Shown here: positions 1 to 6,242 of the stretch, piece by piece
How the letters are laid out: every line of letters begins with the position of its first letter
Numbering within the stretch: position 1 is the first letter of the stretch
Source: Methyloglobulus sp.
Lineage (GTDB): Bacteria > Pseudomonadota > Gammaproteobacteria > Methylococcales > Methylomonadaceae
Reading direction: 5' to 3'
Assembly: GCA_013140405.1 (NCBI GenBank)
Contig: JABFSV010000286.1
Location: 1-6,880 of the forward strand
Length of the DNA stretch: 6,880 nucleotides
Notes under the pieces: model-generated
What the model saw: only the letters and a program-made list of their open reading frames with translations
Database searches by the model: none
What the model was told of the DNA's origin: nothing
Position numbers and translations under genes: made by a program

Positions 1-195
1 GGTTTTATTCTTCAGTAATGTTTCTACCAGGTATTGCACAATCGCAGCGTATTATTGGGAATCTAATTGAAAGGCCACCTTTTTTGGCACCCTTTCGCGC
101 TTACGTTTTGGATAAATAACGGGACAATGGTGTTCCCAGCAGCCGAGGCACGCCCCCTGTGGGCAACCATTAACCAAGCAGAAGGAAACTAACCC

Positions 196-657
196 ATGAA
201 AAAAACCCGCTTTTTGTCCACCATTGCTTGCCTGTCGGCCTTGGCGTTGCCTTACGGCGCTGTTACGGCCGGCATCGTGCAGAACAGCGCCACCGTTTGC
301 CAAAATTTCTACGCCGGGCAGCAAGATGCGATAGATTATGTCGAATACGGTGTCAGAAACGTCGACCTCATCAACGACCATTTTGTTGTCTGCCCATTGG
401 GTGTGGCCCATAGCAACAAAGCAATGGGTTCCGTGACCGTACGGTACCGCTCGGCAAAGCCAATCAATTGCTATTTTTACACGCACGAGGCTGGCGACAA
501 GGAATTGGGCATGGTTGCCGTCCCGTTGAAACCGTCCGCCACGGGCGTTAAGGTCGCCGCCTCCATCCCCCAAACCTTGCGCTCCACCCATGTCGCCCTG
601 TGTGCGCTCCCTGCAAAAGCCGCCGGTGTGGTCATGTCGTTTGAGAACAATTTTTAG
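196..657 (+). CDS. Secreted cysteine-containing protein of unknown function
   Basis: A 153-residue protein with a textbook Sec signal peptide: a basic start (MKKTR), a hydrophobic core at about residues 6-20 and a likely signal peptidase I site after V-T-A (residue 25). The mature part has four cysteines (C35, C66, C92, C136), consistent with two disulfide bonds in the periplasm or outside. It has alternating short hydrophobic stretches that suggest a beta-rich fold. The general layout resembles small exported hypothetical proteins of Proteobacteria, but I do not recognise a named family. The start is supported by an AAGGA ribosome site about 9 nt upstream of the ATG. The next gene begins 12 nt after the stop, so the two probably form an operon. 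The 179-aa minus-strand reading frame over the same DNA is a shadow. Confidence 0.8.
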   Translation: MKKTRFLSTIACLSALALPYGAVTAGIVQNSATVCQNFYAGQQDAIDYVEYGVRNVDLINDHFVVCPLGVAHSNKAMGSVTVRYRSAKPINCYFYTHEAGDKELGMVAVPLKPSATGVKVAASIPQTLRSTHVALCALPAKAAGVVMSFENNF

Positions 658-669
658 TTATCGCCCGAC

Positions 670-1365
670 ATGGCACTGCTCCCCCGAAAAAAGACGGCCG
701 TCACCCGCTTGTTGCTGATCCTTGTCCCTGTTGCGGCTGCACTAGTGCTGGCCAATGCAGGGACTGGCACAGGTCGCCTGCCGCCAAAGCCCATTGGCAG
801 GGCCTGTGACGGTGGCCACCAACTCTTGCGGTCCGCCAAGGATGCCACGGGCGACGGCGATACGGTTTTGTTGCAGGGGGAACTGACGGCGCTAAAGGCC
901 AGCGTGGAAGCGTTACGGCGGACGGTCATTGCGCTACAGGCCGATGCCGTCGACCATCCGCGACCCGGCGATGGCCAGGAAATGCAAGAAATGGCATCAG
1001 CGCCAACCCCGGCCCACGGGCATGAAATAACGAATGCGTTGATGGAAGTTGCCGAAATGCGCTTCCGCCAACAAACGGTTGACAAGGCGTGGTCTAGCGC
1101 TGCCAAGGATCTGGTCATGGCGGCTTTGGCCCGCAGCGGCGGGTCGCCTGCAAGCCAAGCTGTCACTGGCATTGATTGCAGGGCGGGCATGTGCAGGGTG
1201 GAAATCGTTGCCGACGCCAACCACGAAGCAACAACCGAACCGAAACTCCCGGTGTCCGTTGGCCCCGCGATGCCTTACCTGGTGTCCGCCACGGAATACA
1301 CGGACGGAGGAAACACCAAGTCCAGCGTGTTGTTTATTTCAGAAGACCCTATCGGCGACCAATAA
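670..1365 (+). CDS. Membrane-anchored periplasmic protein with C-R-x3-C-R domain, unknown function
   Basis: A 231-residue protein. Residues 1-13 are basic, followed by one hydrophobic segment (about 14-30) that should act as an uncleaved anchor or signal sequence. Residues 66-95 have a heptad-like pattern of leucines, valines and alanines that may form a short coiled coil. After a Pro/Gly-rich linker (about 96-118) comes a helical stretch and then a C-terminal beta-rich domain with C170-R-A-G-M-C175-R-V-E-I. Similar 'DCR..MCRVE' segments occur in exported proteobacterial proteins of unknown function, so C170 and C175 may form a disulfide. The start has no clear ribosome site. Given the 12-nt gap, it may be translationally coupled to the secreted protein upstream. 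The role is unknown. A 188-aa frame on the opposite strand is a shadow. Confidence 0.7.
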   Translation: MALLPRKKTAVTRLLLILVPVAAALVLANAGTGTGRLPPKPIGRACDGGHQLLRSAKDATGDGDTVLLQGELTALKASVEALRRTVIALQADAVDHPRPGDGQEMQEMASAPTPAHGHEITNALMEVAEMRFRQQTVDKAWSSAAKDLVMAALARSGGSPASQAVTGIDCRAGMCRVEIVADANHEATTEPKLPVSVGPAMPYLVSATEYTDGGNTKSSVLFISEDPIGDQ

Positions 1366-1392
1366 TCCTTTGAAATCGCCCTGATTGGTGGC
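1355..1392. terminator. Possible weak bidirectional terminator hairpin
   Basis: The 42-nt gap between two convergent genes contains an inverted repeat, gcgaccaat (1355-1363) and attggtggc (1384-1392). It pairs 8 of 9 positions around a 20-nt loop. Position makes a shared terminator plausible, but there is no T-run on either side and the loop is long, so this is only a suggestion. Confidence 0.2.
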
Positions 1393-1407
1393 TGTCAGGA
1401 AACCCGG

Positions 1408-1680
1408 TCACGGCCAAAACGGGTCTTGAATCCACGCTATAATCAAGCCCCTTTCGTTGCTGTCAAGCACAGCCACGGCATCCACGAGGTCGAACCCGTA
1501 TCGGCTATTGTCATGGAACCACACTGACGCAAAAAACTTAGCTATCTGTACCTCGCCCGAACTCATGACACCCAATTCTGACTCAAACAAATCAGGCTTG
1601 AACTCTCCTTCGCCTATATCCCACAAGTGGCTTATCCTTGGATAGCGCCCGACCATTTCAAAAAAACGTTGTTTGCTCAT
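1408..1680 (-). CDS. Small hypothetical protein, last gene of the minus-strand cluster
   Basis: A 90-residue soluble, acidic protein without signal peptide or membrane segment. It starts M-S-K-Q-R-F-F and ends in the aromatic/proline tail D-P-F-W-P. The central part reads as mixed alpha/beta, with a G-E-V-x-I-A-K-F-F-A-S-V-W helix and a D-L-V-D-A-V-A-V-L-D segment. I do not recognise a named family; the overall look is that of small conserved proteins carried on plasmids and integrative elements. A GGGA sits about 12 nt upstream of the ATG, a weak ribosome site. It lies 183 nt from the next upstream gene, so it may have its own promoter. It is convergent with the membrane-anchored protein gene on the plus strand. 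Confidence 0.65.
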   Translation of the reverse strand: MSKQRFFEMVGRYPRISHLWDIGEGEFKPDLFESELGVMSSGEVQIAKFFASVWFHDNSRYGFDLVDAVAVLDSNERGLIIAWIQDPFWP

Positions 1681-1755
1681 TATATTTTGTTCCCAGTTTT
1701 AGGTTGTTGACGGTAATCTTAACGCTATAAACCAGATTATCTAAATGTTTGCCAA

Positions 1756-1780
1756 GTGCCATTCCATCCTGGAAAGGCAC
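1756..1780. other. Hairpin in the 183-nt gap between two minus-strand genes
   Basis: GTGCC (1756-1760) pairs with GGCAC (1776-1780) and TTCC with GGAA, separated by one A-A mismatch around a 5-nt loop. The gap 1681-1863 holds no gene I can support. The hairpin lies after the stop of the upstream minus-strand gene but lacks a clear U-run, so it could be a terminator without a U-tract or an element in the leader of the next gene. A small perfect inverted repeat, ACCGT-A-ACGGT, also lies near 1819-1829. Confidence 0.3.
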
Positions 1781-1863
1781 AATTTGCAGAATGATACTTT
1801 ATTTTGTAGGCCAAATAACCGTAACGGTGAAATGCGTGATTCATGCCATCCCAGTATGAATCT

Positions 1864-2094
1864 TCACTCTCCGGCATTTATATTGGTTCGGCAACTTCCG
1901 CACTGGCAAGGCTTACAATCGCGCAACTCTGACAAGGCTTCTTTAATGGAGTCCACACCAAACACATGGGCCTCGGACGTAGGGTGATGCCAGCCGTCCT
2001 TAAGGCTGATGATCAAAGCATTGCCGGATTTGCGTTCGTCGTCCCAGTGAGCAATCATTTTTTTGAATTTTTCGGGAAAATAAGTGGGTATCAT
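1864..2094 (-). CDS. Small hypothetical protein with C-terminal Cys cluster (CxxCxCxxC)
   Basis: A 76-residue protein if read from the ATG at 2094. The N-terminal two thirds look like a compact alpha/beta domain (Y-F-P-E-K-F-K-K, then I-A-H-W-D-D, then G-N-A-L-I-I-S-L-K-D-G-W-H-H). The tail carries C60-x2-C63-x-C65-x2-C68, which looks like a metal-binding knuckle, with H36, H37 and H43 as possible extra ligands. No family is recognised. The frame is also open back to a TTG at 2136, which would overlap the upstream gene by 20 nt. Upstream of that TTG the frame is closed by a TGA. Neither start has a good ribosome site, so I prefer the ATG, which leaves a 22-nt gap. It probably belongs to the same transcript as the ThiF gene. 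Confidence 0.6.
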   Translation of the reverse strand: MIPTYFPEKFKKMIAHWDDERKSGNALIISLKDGWHHPTSEAHVFGVDSIKEALSELRDCKPCQCGSCRTNINAGE

Positions 2095-2116
2095 ATTGTT
2101 TTGATGTTTGTCGCTA

Positions 2117-2356
2117 TCACGTGTTTTTACCGGCAAGCAACTTCAAGCCATTGGCCGTTGCCACCAAATGCTCCGTTGCTGTTACGTTGAGAGTCAAAGA
2201 ATTGCCCTTAAGCATGATGGAATTGACGGCATGTCCTTTGAGTAGACGTTTTGCCATGCGGGGATCGATGACCGACCTTGGTATAGGTTTTCGGCTGATA
2301 TTACGCAACACGGACAGCGCATCGTCGTTTAACACATTTGGAATAAGCGATGCCAT
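2117..2356 (-). CDS. Small hypothetical protein immediately downstream of the ThiF gene
   Basis: A 79-residue basic, soluble protein with no signal peptide, membrane segment or recognisable catalytic motif. Residues 10-42 look helical and positively charged (L-R-N-I-S-R-K-P-I-P-R, then M-A-K-R-L-L-K), and the second half looks like beta strands (S-I-M-L-K-G-N-S-L-T-L-N-V-T-A-T). The start at 2356 is chosen because a very strong GGGAGGG ribosome site lies just upstream and the ThiF stop is only 13 nt before the ATG. The longer frame back to 2449 would run well inside the ThiF gene. The spacing says it is co-translated with ThiF, so it may be an accessory part of the cassette. Function unknown. 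Confidence 0.7.
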   Translation of the reverse strand: MASLIPNVLNDDALSVLRNISRKPIPRSVIDPRMAKRLLKGHAVNSIMLKGNSLTLNVTATEHLVATANGLKLLAGKNT

Positions 2357-2360
2357 CGTT

Positions 2361-2367
2361 CCCTCCC
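2361..2367 (-). promoter_or_regulatory. Strong ribosome binding site fixing the start at 2356
   Basis: GGGAGGG on the minus strand, 4 nt before the ATG at 2356, overlapping the stop region of the ThiF gene. It decides the 79-residue start over the longer frame. Confidence 0.7.
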
Positions 2368-2369
2368 TT

Positions 2370-3122
2370 TTAACAGGCGGACAAAATATTAATCGGCACC
2401 ATCGTACCATTGCGAATATCAACATAAGCGCCTTGGTGGTCCAAGCCACCGTGCCGTAACAGCATCCACACCATTTGCATCACTATATTTGCTATTGTCC
2501 GGTTAATCGGCAAATCCTGGTTCGCCAAGGCTTCCTCCATACTGCAAGAGGGGGCGTTGTCCTCCATCTTCCCATCCAACCCTGGATAGAAATCAAACAC
2601 ATTGGGAAGTTCCGCATTATTATGTGAGAACTGGCCTAACCTGCCAAGGATTACCTGGCCTGTGTGTGAACCATTGCCGGTGTCCAGCCACAACGCCCTG
2701 GAATACTGGTTACATTTACTTTTCGCCAAATCAGCGCGGAATTGGGCAACATCGACACAGGTGATGACCATGTCACAACCGTTGAGGCCGTTGCCGTTTG
2801 CATCGAACTGCCGCGGCACGGCCACCCAGTCCAGGCCGAATAGGTAATTGATGCGCTGGACGGTGACTACCGCTTTGTTATGGCCTAAATCGGCAGGGTA
2901 GAACGCTTGCCGACCGATATTGGGCCGCTCGACGTTGTCGCCGTCCCACGCCGTCACTTTCAAACCAGGGTGCCCCAATTCGCGGATTGCGTAATCGACC
3001 CGGGCAAGGCAAGCGAGGGTTTCCGAGCCGGTACCGCCAACGCCTATGACGTGAATATCGACACGCCTGGCAAACCAGTCCGAAGGTGTGCATAACTTGA
3101 ACGGCGGTTGCTGTGGTTCCAT
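2370..3122 (-). CDS. PRTRC system ThiF family protein (E1-like adenylating enzyme)
   Basis: A 250-residue ThiF/E1 superfamily protein. Visible in order: a glycine-rich nucleotide loop G27-V-G-G-T-G-S33 after a hydrophobic strand; the acidic end of strand 2, W59-D60-G-D62-N63; then the N68-x2-R71-Q72 and K83 residues typical of the adenylation site; and C122-V-D124 with a following arginine. C193 in P-S-C-S is the candidate thioester cysteine. The zinc-binding CxxC pairs of MoeB and ThiF are absent. By family knowledge, it should adenylate the C-terminal glycine of a ubiquitin-like protein and then carry it on a cysteine. In this cassette the likely partner is PRTRC_C, and the likely acceptor is PRTRC_B. 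The ATG at 3122 has an AGGA site upstream. Family identity is nearly certain; substrate is inference. Confidence 0.93.
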   Translation of the reverse strand: MEPQQPPFKLCTPSDWFARRVDIHVIGVGGTGSETLACLARVDYAIRELGHPGLKVTAWDGDNVERPNIGRQAFYPADLGHNKAVVTVQRINYLFGLDWVAVPRQFDANGNGLNGCDMVITCVDVAQFRADLAKSKCNQYSRALWLDTGNGSHTGQVILGRLGQFSHNNAELPNVFDFYPGLDGKMEDNAPSCSMEEALANQDLPINRTIANIVMQMVWMLLRHGGLDHQGAYVDIRNGTMVPINILSAC

Positions 3123-3159
3123 GGTTCATATCCTGACTTTAGTTTTTACTGCCACTACC

Positions 3160-3399
3160 TTAAAACAAAAAGTCGAGAATGCAACGGCAATAGGCGTAGC
3201 AAAGGCCAATGCCAAGCATTGCGACACCAAGGATGAGCGTACCGACAATCTGGGCCTTAATAAGGAAACGGTTGTTTTCAAGCCCCGTCCCTTTAGTCCC
3301 TTTCTTGAAAATAAGGGACTGGGCCTTAAAGCCACGCCAGGCCAAAGCAAGGCACCAAAAACCGATGGACAGGTAGATGGCAGGCAGTATGATACTCAT
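3160..3399 (-). CDS. Small membrane protein with two predicted transmembrane helices
   Basis: A 79-residue protein with hydrophobic segments at about residues 3-23 and 50-72, separated by a basic, hydrophilic loop rich in K, G and N. This suggests a helical hairpin in the inner membrane, with the basic loop on the cytoplasmic side. Two cysteines (C71, flanked by Y70, and C73) lie at the end of the second helix. The ATG is 1 nt after the stop of the 45-residue gene upstream (TAA-T-ATG), which supports translational coupling, as no clear ribosome site is seen. The ThiF gene starts 37 nt downstream. I do not recognise a family. It interrupts the usual PRTRC gene block and may be an inserted cargo gene or a membrane tether for the system. 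Confidence 0.6.
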   Translation of the reverse strand: MSIILPAIYLSIGFWCLALAWRGFKAQSLIFKKGTKGTGLENNRFLIKAQIVGTLILGVAMLGIGLCYAYCRCILDFLF

Positions 3400-3400
3400 A

Positions 3401-3538
3401 TTATTTGCGTATACCAGCGACCCCGCCCGTAAAGGTATAGCCTACCCTGGTAGATGCAAAATACACCAACAGTAGCACCGATACAGCCACCAGCCAGAAG
3501 TTAAGCTTGCTAAAAAAAATGTTCTTTTTAATTTCCAT
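3401..3538 (-). CDS. Very small single-pass membrane protein (45 aa)
   Basis: A 45-residue reading frame: a basic start (M-E-I-K-K-N), a hydrophobic segment at about residues 13-28 (N-F-W-L-V-A-V-S-V-L-L-L-V-Y-F-A), then a short polar, basic tail ending in I-R-K. This is the pattern of a single-pass membrane microprotein. It is followed, after one base, by the ATG of the two-helix membrane protein, which makes a real translated pair likely. A TTG two codons upstream is an alternative start; a TAA closes the frame just before it. The ribosome site is weak and the upstream DNA is AT-rich. Family and function unknown. Confidence 0.5.
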   Translation of the reverse strand: MEIKKNIFFSKLNFWLVAVSVLLLVYFASTRVGYTFTGGVAGIRK

Positions 3539-3546
3539 AAACAATA

Positions 3547-3576
3547 TTTATAAAACTTGCTCTAAATATGACACAA
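3547..3576 (-). promoter_or_regulatory. Possible promoter upstream of the two small membrane genes
   Basis: On the minus strand, TTGTGT (3571-3576) and TATAAA (3547-3552) are separated by 18 nt in the AT-rich, 99-nt gap after PRTRC_A. If used, it would start transcription almost at the ATG at 3538, giving an essentially leaderless message for that gene and feeding the ThiF gene. This is a weak match to sigma-70 boxes. Confidence 0.2.
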
Positions 3577-3637
3577 AAACTGCCGCCCGTCATAACGAAA
3601 GCCATCCAAAAAACGACTTATTAGTTTTATCAAGTGG

Positions 3638-4270
3638 CTAATCGTAGGCAAAAAACAATTGCAGCGGAGGGCATTTCAAAAAATGCCCGTTGACCACCAG
3701 CCTTGAAACCGATGAAGGTATTGCTGATCGGTGCGACAGCACACCGGCGATGTAAAACCCGTCCAGGTCGGACTGGTCGTCCGTTTCCGAAAAGAACGCC
3801 TCGAAAAAGCCATGCGAATGCAAATCGACCACCAACTCCATGCCATCAGGCAGGATGTTCCGGTAACAGATGTGGCCACTACTGCCTGAAAGCACGGGTG
3901 GCTCGTACAAACGGTAGTTATGCTCATTTCTGTCCCAAACGATTAACCCTGCCCACTCGTTCGGGCAAGCGTTGTGGGCTTTCATCAATGCCTCGCCCAG
4001 AATAGCGTAAGGTATCTTTCCGTTAAGAAGCTGTATGCCGCATTTATCGAATTCGCCGTAGGGCAAACGGACACTGGCTTTGGCGACCCGTTGTCGCACC
4101 GCGATAACAGGGTTCTGCGCTTCCATATACAAGCCGTCGCGTCCGACCACGAACCTGTGCTTACCAAGTTCAGGCGGCGGCAAGCTCTCCCCGAAAACGG
4201 GTTGCATCAACGTAGGGGTTTCGCCAAAGACGATACGGTCCCTGGTGTTCGTCAAGTACGCTGCCGTCAT
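3638..4270 (-). CDS. PRTRC system protein A (JAB/MPN+ metalloprotease, JAMM motif)
   Basis: A 210-residue protein whose C-terminal half is a JAB/MPN+ domain. It shows a complete JAMM zinc signature: H151-S-H153, then seven residues, then S161-E-T-D164. E105 in N-E-W-A-G-L-I is the expected upstream catalytic glutamate at the end of helix 1. Residues 1-85 form an N-terminal region specific to the PRTRC_A family. JAMM enzymes cleave isopeptide or peptide bonds after ubiquitin-like proteins, as deubiquitinases or processing proteases. With an E1-like and an E2-like gene beside it, the likely job is to remove or recycle the PRTRC_C modifier. The ATG shares ATGA with the stop of PRTRC_B and is preceded by AGGAG, so both are made together. 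Family identity is strong; the substrate is inference. Confidence 0.9.
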   Translation of the reverse strand: MTAAYLTNTRDRIVFGETPTLMQPVFGESLPPPELGKHRFVVGRDGLYMEAQNPVIAVRQRVAKASVRLPYGEFDKCGIQLLNGKIPYAILGEALMKAHNACPNEWAGLIVWDRNEHNYRLYEPPVLSGSSGHICYRNILPDGMELVVDLHSHGFFEAFFSETDDQSDLDGFYIAGVLSHRSAIPSSVSRLVVNGHFLKCPPLQLFFAYD

Positions 4271-5043
4271 GAGCTATGCTCCTGGATAAACTGCGTTACT
4301 CCCCTGGACAGGGGAACCAAGTGTTGGTTAGGGAAGGCGTTGGGCTGATATTTGGCGACGGCTTGCCAAAACTTAAGATGTGCCTTGGTGTCAATGTCCT
4401 TGTTTTTCTTGCCGAGGCCTAACGTGCGAAGGTTGTTGACATGGGAAAACGCGGTGTCGAACATGAGCGATTCCCATTGCGGTAAATCCTCGATGCCACA
4501 TTCGCCCGGCACGGAAGCCGAGCCGGTGCAGACTGCGCCATTTAAGCTGACGTTCATCAACGGGGCGTTATAGAGGATGGTTTTGGCGGTAGGGCGATGG
4601 TTGCTTTTTAGGGCCGCCACCGCCAGTTTCCCGTTCCGGTTGGCGACCATCAGCAAATTCGGCCACGGGACGGACAGTTTCTTCATCGGCATCCCCGCGA
4701 TGTTAAACAGCATGGGACGGACACCTGCCGGAATTGTCCAGGCAATGTGGTTGTCCGACAAGGACACCACGTTGCTTGGCAACAACTGGATAGTGCTTTG
4801 CCGACGTTGCAGCAACGATTTGAGCAAGGCTTCAATGTCCGCTTCCGACAGCAGCCGCCCTGCACCGATGACAGGGTTGGCACCCTGTCCGCCGGAAAAG
4901 AAATCATGTAGGGATGCCACAAAATCCTTGCCGCCATAACTATCTCCGTTAAGGCCTCTGGTTTCGTGGAACAGGACCGCACTATTGGGCATGATAGCCA
5001 GTTCGGCATTGCCCACAAACCTAAAAAAGTCATTCGGTTTCAT
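4267..5043 (-). CDS. PRTRC system protein B (prokaryotic E2-like)
   Basis: A 258-residue PRTRC_B family protein. The C-terminal half has the E2-like signature: Y158-N-A-P-L-M-N-V-S-L-N, then G169-A-V-C172-T-G, then a proline, a W190 and the helix start F-S-H201. C172 sits where E2 enzymes carry their catalytic cysteine (G-x-[IV]-C). I recall this family being assigned to the prokaryotic E2 group (Prok-E2 type D). The role would be to accept the ubiquitin-like protein from the ThiF-like E1 and pass it on. The N-terminal 100 residues are family-specific. The ATG at 5043 is chosen for its GGAG site 6 nt upstream and for its 14-nt overlap with the end of PRTRC_F. An ATG at 5058 in the same frame is the alternative. 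The frame stays open to 5235, inside PRTRC_F. Confidence 0.88.
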   Translation of the reverse strand: MKPNDFFRFVGNAELAIMPNSAVLFHETRGLNGDSYGGKDFVASLHDFFSGGQGANPVIGAGRLLSEADIEALLKSLLQRRQSTIQLLPSNVVSLSDNHIAWTIPAGVRPMLFNIAGMPMKKLSVPWPNLLMVANRNGKLAVAALKSNHRPTAKTILYNAPLMNVSLNGAVCTGSASVPGECGIEDLPQWESLMFDTAFSHVNNLRTLGLGKKNKDIDTKAHLKFWQAVAKYQPNAFPNQHLVPLSRGVTQFIQEHSS

Positions 5044-6205
5044 ATTTTTCTCCGCCATAACAAATAATTTCCGCCAACCGTACCAAACCCCTCGCCTTCG
5101 CCAACATGAGCAGGGTCTTTGCCGCTTGCGGGATCGTATCGGGGTGTAACCTGACTTTTGCCATCGCGGTTTCGCCGCTTTCGTAAATACCTTGGAATAC
5201 GTGGTTGATGACATTGTCTTCCCACGGCATCCCAACGCCTATCGCATGTCCGTAATCGAGTGGCATATCGTTGACCTCACCGTCCAACGGTTCCATAGAA
5301 TGGCTGTCATCCCCTTGCCATTGCCAGACCTTGAGCGTTTCCTTAACAAAAGCGACCCAAGGGTGCCGGTATTCACTCCGGCCTTCCCTTTCCCAGGCCG
5401 TTAAAGTACCGGCGACCCCGTCCAATGTCGGCGGTTGTCCGAACAAGTCATCAATCTTGTTGTCGAGAACGGACGACAAAAAATGAAAGCGTTCAATCAA
5501 TGGCCCTGGCTCGTCGCCATAATATTCAATGAAGGGATACAGGTTCGTGTCGATAACCTTCTGCGCCAGGGTTTCCCAATCAAGCCCAGGATGGGCTTCC
5601 AACAGTGCTTGGAAGCAGTCGAGTTCTTCTTCCATCAGGATGGCACAATCAAGCATGTCGTTCGCCAACAAGCCAAAGCCCAAATCCCTGACAATCCAGA
5701 ACAGGCACCCGTAAACCAACTTTGCTAATTCAACATCCAGCGTGAGCAGGTCGAATTGCGAAAACCGGAGGCCGGAAGACAGATAGAGATAAAATTGTCC
5801 CTGCTCATTTTCAAGGCTGATGACCAACGGCTCATAAGCATCGTGCCGAAAATACCTACCAGCGAGGATACCGGCAACATCGCCAAGGTGGTTGCCGATG
5901 GCGTGTACCGATTTTTTATAGAGCCGGTAAACCTCCTGCCAACCGGTTGCAACACAACGGTCAATGTCCTGTTCGGACACGATGCCCAGTTCGTGTGCCA
6001 GCAGGATTAATGCTGCAATTCCAGGCCGGTTACTTTCAAAATCGGCCTGGTCACGCCGCCGCCGGATGTCATCCAGCAAGTTGCCGATGTCAAAGCCAAG
6101 CCGTGGCTGGCAAAACAGGCTTAAACCAGCGGCAGGTGCGAAGGATTGATGGCCGTGATTGCCTGTCTGCGAAACGTCGGGATCGACAACCTGAATTGGT
6201 GGCAT
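5030..6205 (-). CDS. PRTRC system protein F
   Basis: A 391-residue protein recognised as PRTRC_F by its place between the C and B genes, its length and its general sequence. It is soluble, acidic and mostly helical, with no signal peptide, membrane segment or catalytic motif that I can point to. Notable stretches are an R-R-R-R-D cluster at 48-52, an acidic E-E-E-L-D-C segment at about 192-197, P-F-I-E-Y-Y-G-D-E-P-G-P at about 224-235, and a tryptophan-rich W-x-W near 294-296. The biochemical role is unknown; it is a constant partner of the ubiquitin-like genes and could be a scaffold, adaptor or target. The ATG has an AGGAG site 8 nt upstream. The 3' end overlaps PRTRC_B by 14 nt, coupling their translation. 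Confidence 0.82.
   Translation of the reverse strand: MPPIQVVDPDVSQTGNHGHQSFAPAAGLSLFCQPRLGFDIGNLLDDIRRRRDQADFESNRPGIAALILLAHELGIVSEQDIDRCVATGWQEVYRLYKKSVHAIGNHLGDVAGILAGRYFRHDAYEPLVISLENEQGQFYLYLSSGLRFSQFDLLTLDVELAKLVYGCLFWIVRDLGFGLLANDMLDCAILMEEELDCFQALLEAHPGLDWETLAQKVIDTNLYPFIEYYGDEPGPLIERFHFLSSVLDNKIDDLFGQPPTLDGVAGTLTAWEREGRSEYRHPWVAFVKETLKVWQWQGDDSHSMEPLDGEVNDMPLDYGHAIGVGMPWEDNVINHVFQGIYESGETAMAKVRLHPDTIPQAAKTLLMLAKARGLVRLAEIICYGGEKYETE
5050..5053 (-). promoter_or_regulatory. Ribosome binding site that sets the PRTRC_B start
   Basis: GGAG on the minus strand, 6 nt before the ATG at 5043 and inside the end of PRTRC_F. It favours this ATG over the in-frame ATG at 5058 and makes PRTRC_B translation depend on ribosomes finishing PRTRC_F. 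Confidence 0.55.
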
Positions 6206-6242
6206 GGTGGTTTCTCCTGGTAGGTATCGACTGGTTCATCCG

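Noticed and set aside
69..96. Imperfect hairpin with a T-run (GAAAG-GCCA against TGGC-CTTTC) in the 5' leader region
   Set aside because: A 3-nt bulge breaks the stem and the T-run is in the loop, so it is not a terminator; I see no clear promoter boxes around it either.
52..591. 179-aa minus-strand reading frame
   Set aside because: It lies opposite the secreted-protein gene, which has a proper signal peptide and ribosome site; the minus frame has no family-like features.
654..1220. 188-aa minus-strand reading frame
   Set aside because: Shadow of the membrane-anchored protein gene, with Ser/Ala/Arg-rich composition typical of an opposite-strand frame in GC-rich coding DNA.
1745..1987. 80-aa plus-strand reading frame in the gap before the Cys-cluster gene
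   Set aside because: It half overlaps the minus-strand gene, has no ribosome site and no coherent fold pattern.
2357..2449. 31-residue N-terminal extension of the small gene after ThiF
   Set aside because: It overlaps the ThiF gene; the internal ATG has a very strong ribosome site.
2121..2459. 112-aa plus-strand reading frame
   Set aside because: Opposite-strand shadow of the 79-aa gene and the end of the ThiF gene.
3088..3432. 114-aa plus-strand reading frame
   Set aside because: The minus strand here encodes a clear two-helix membrane protein coupled to its neighbour; the plus frame looks like random polar sequence.
5044..5235. 64-residue N-terminal extension of PRTRC_B
   Set aside because: It would lie wholly inside PRTRC_F, with Arg/Lys-rich sequence, and the ATG at 5043 has its own ribosome site.
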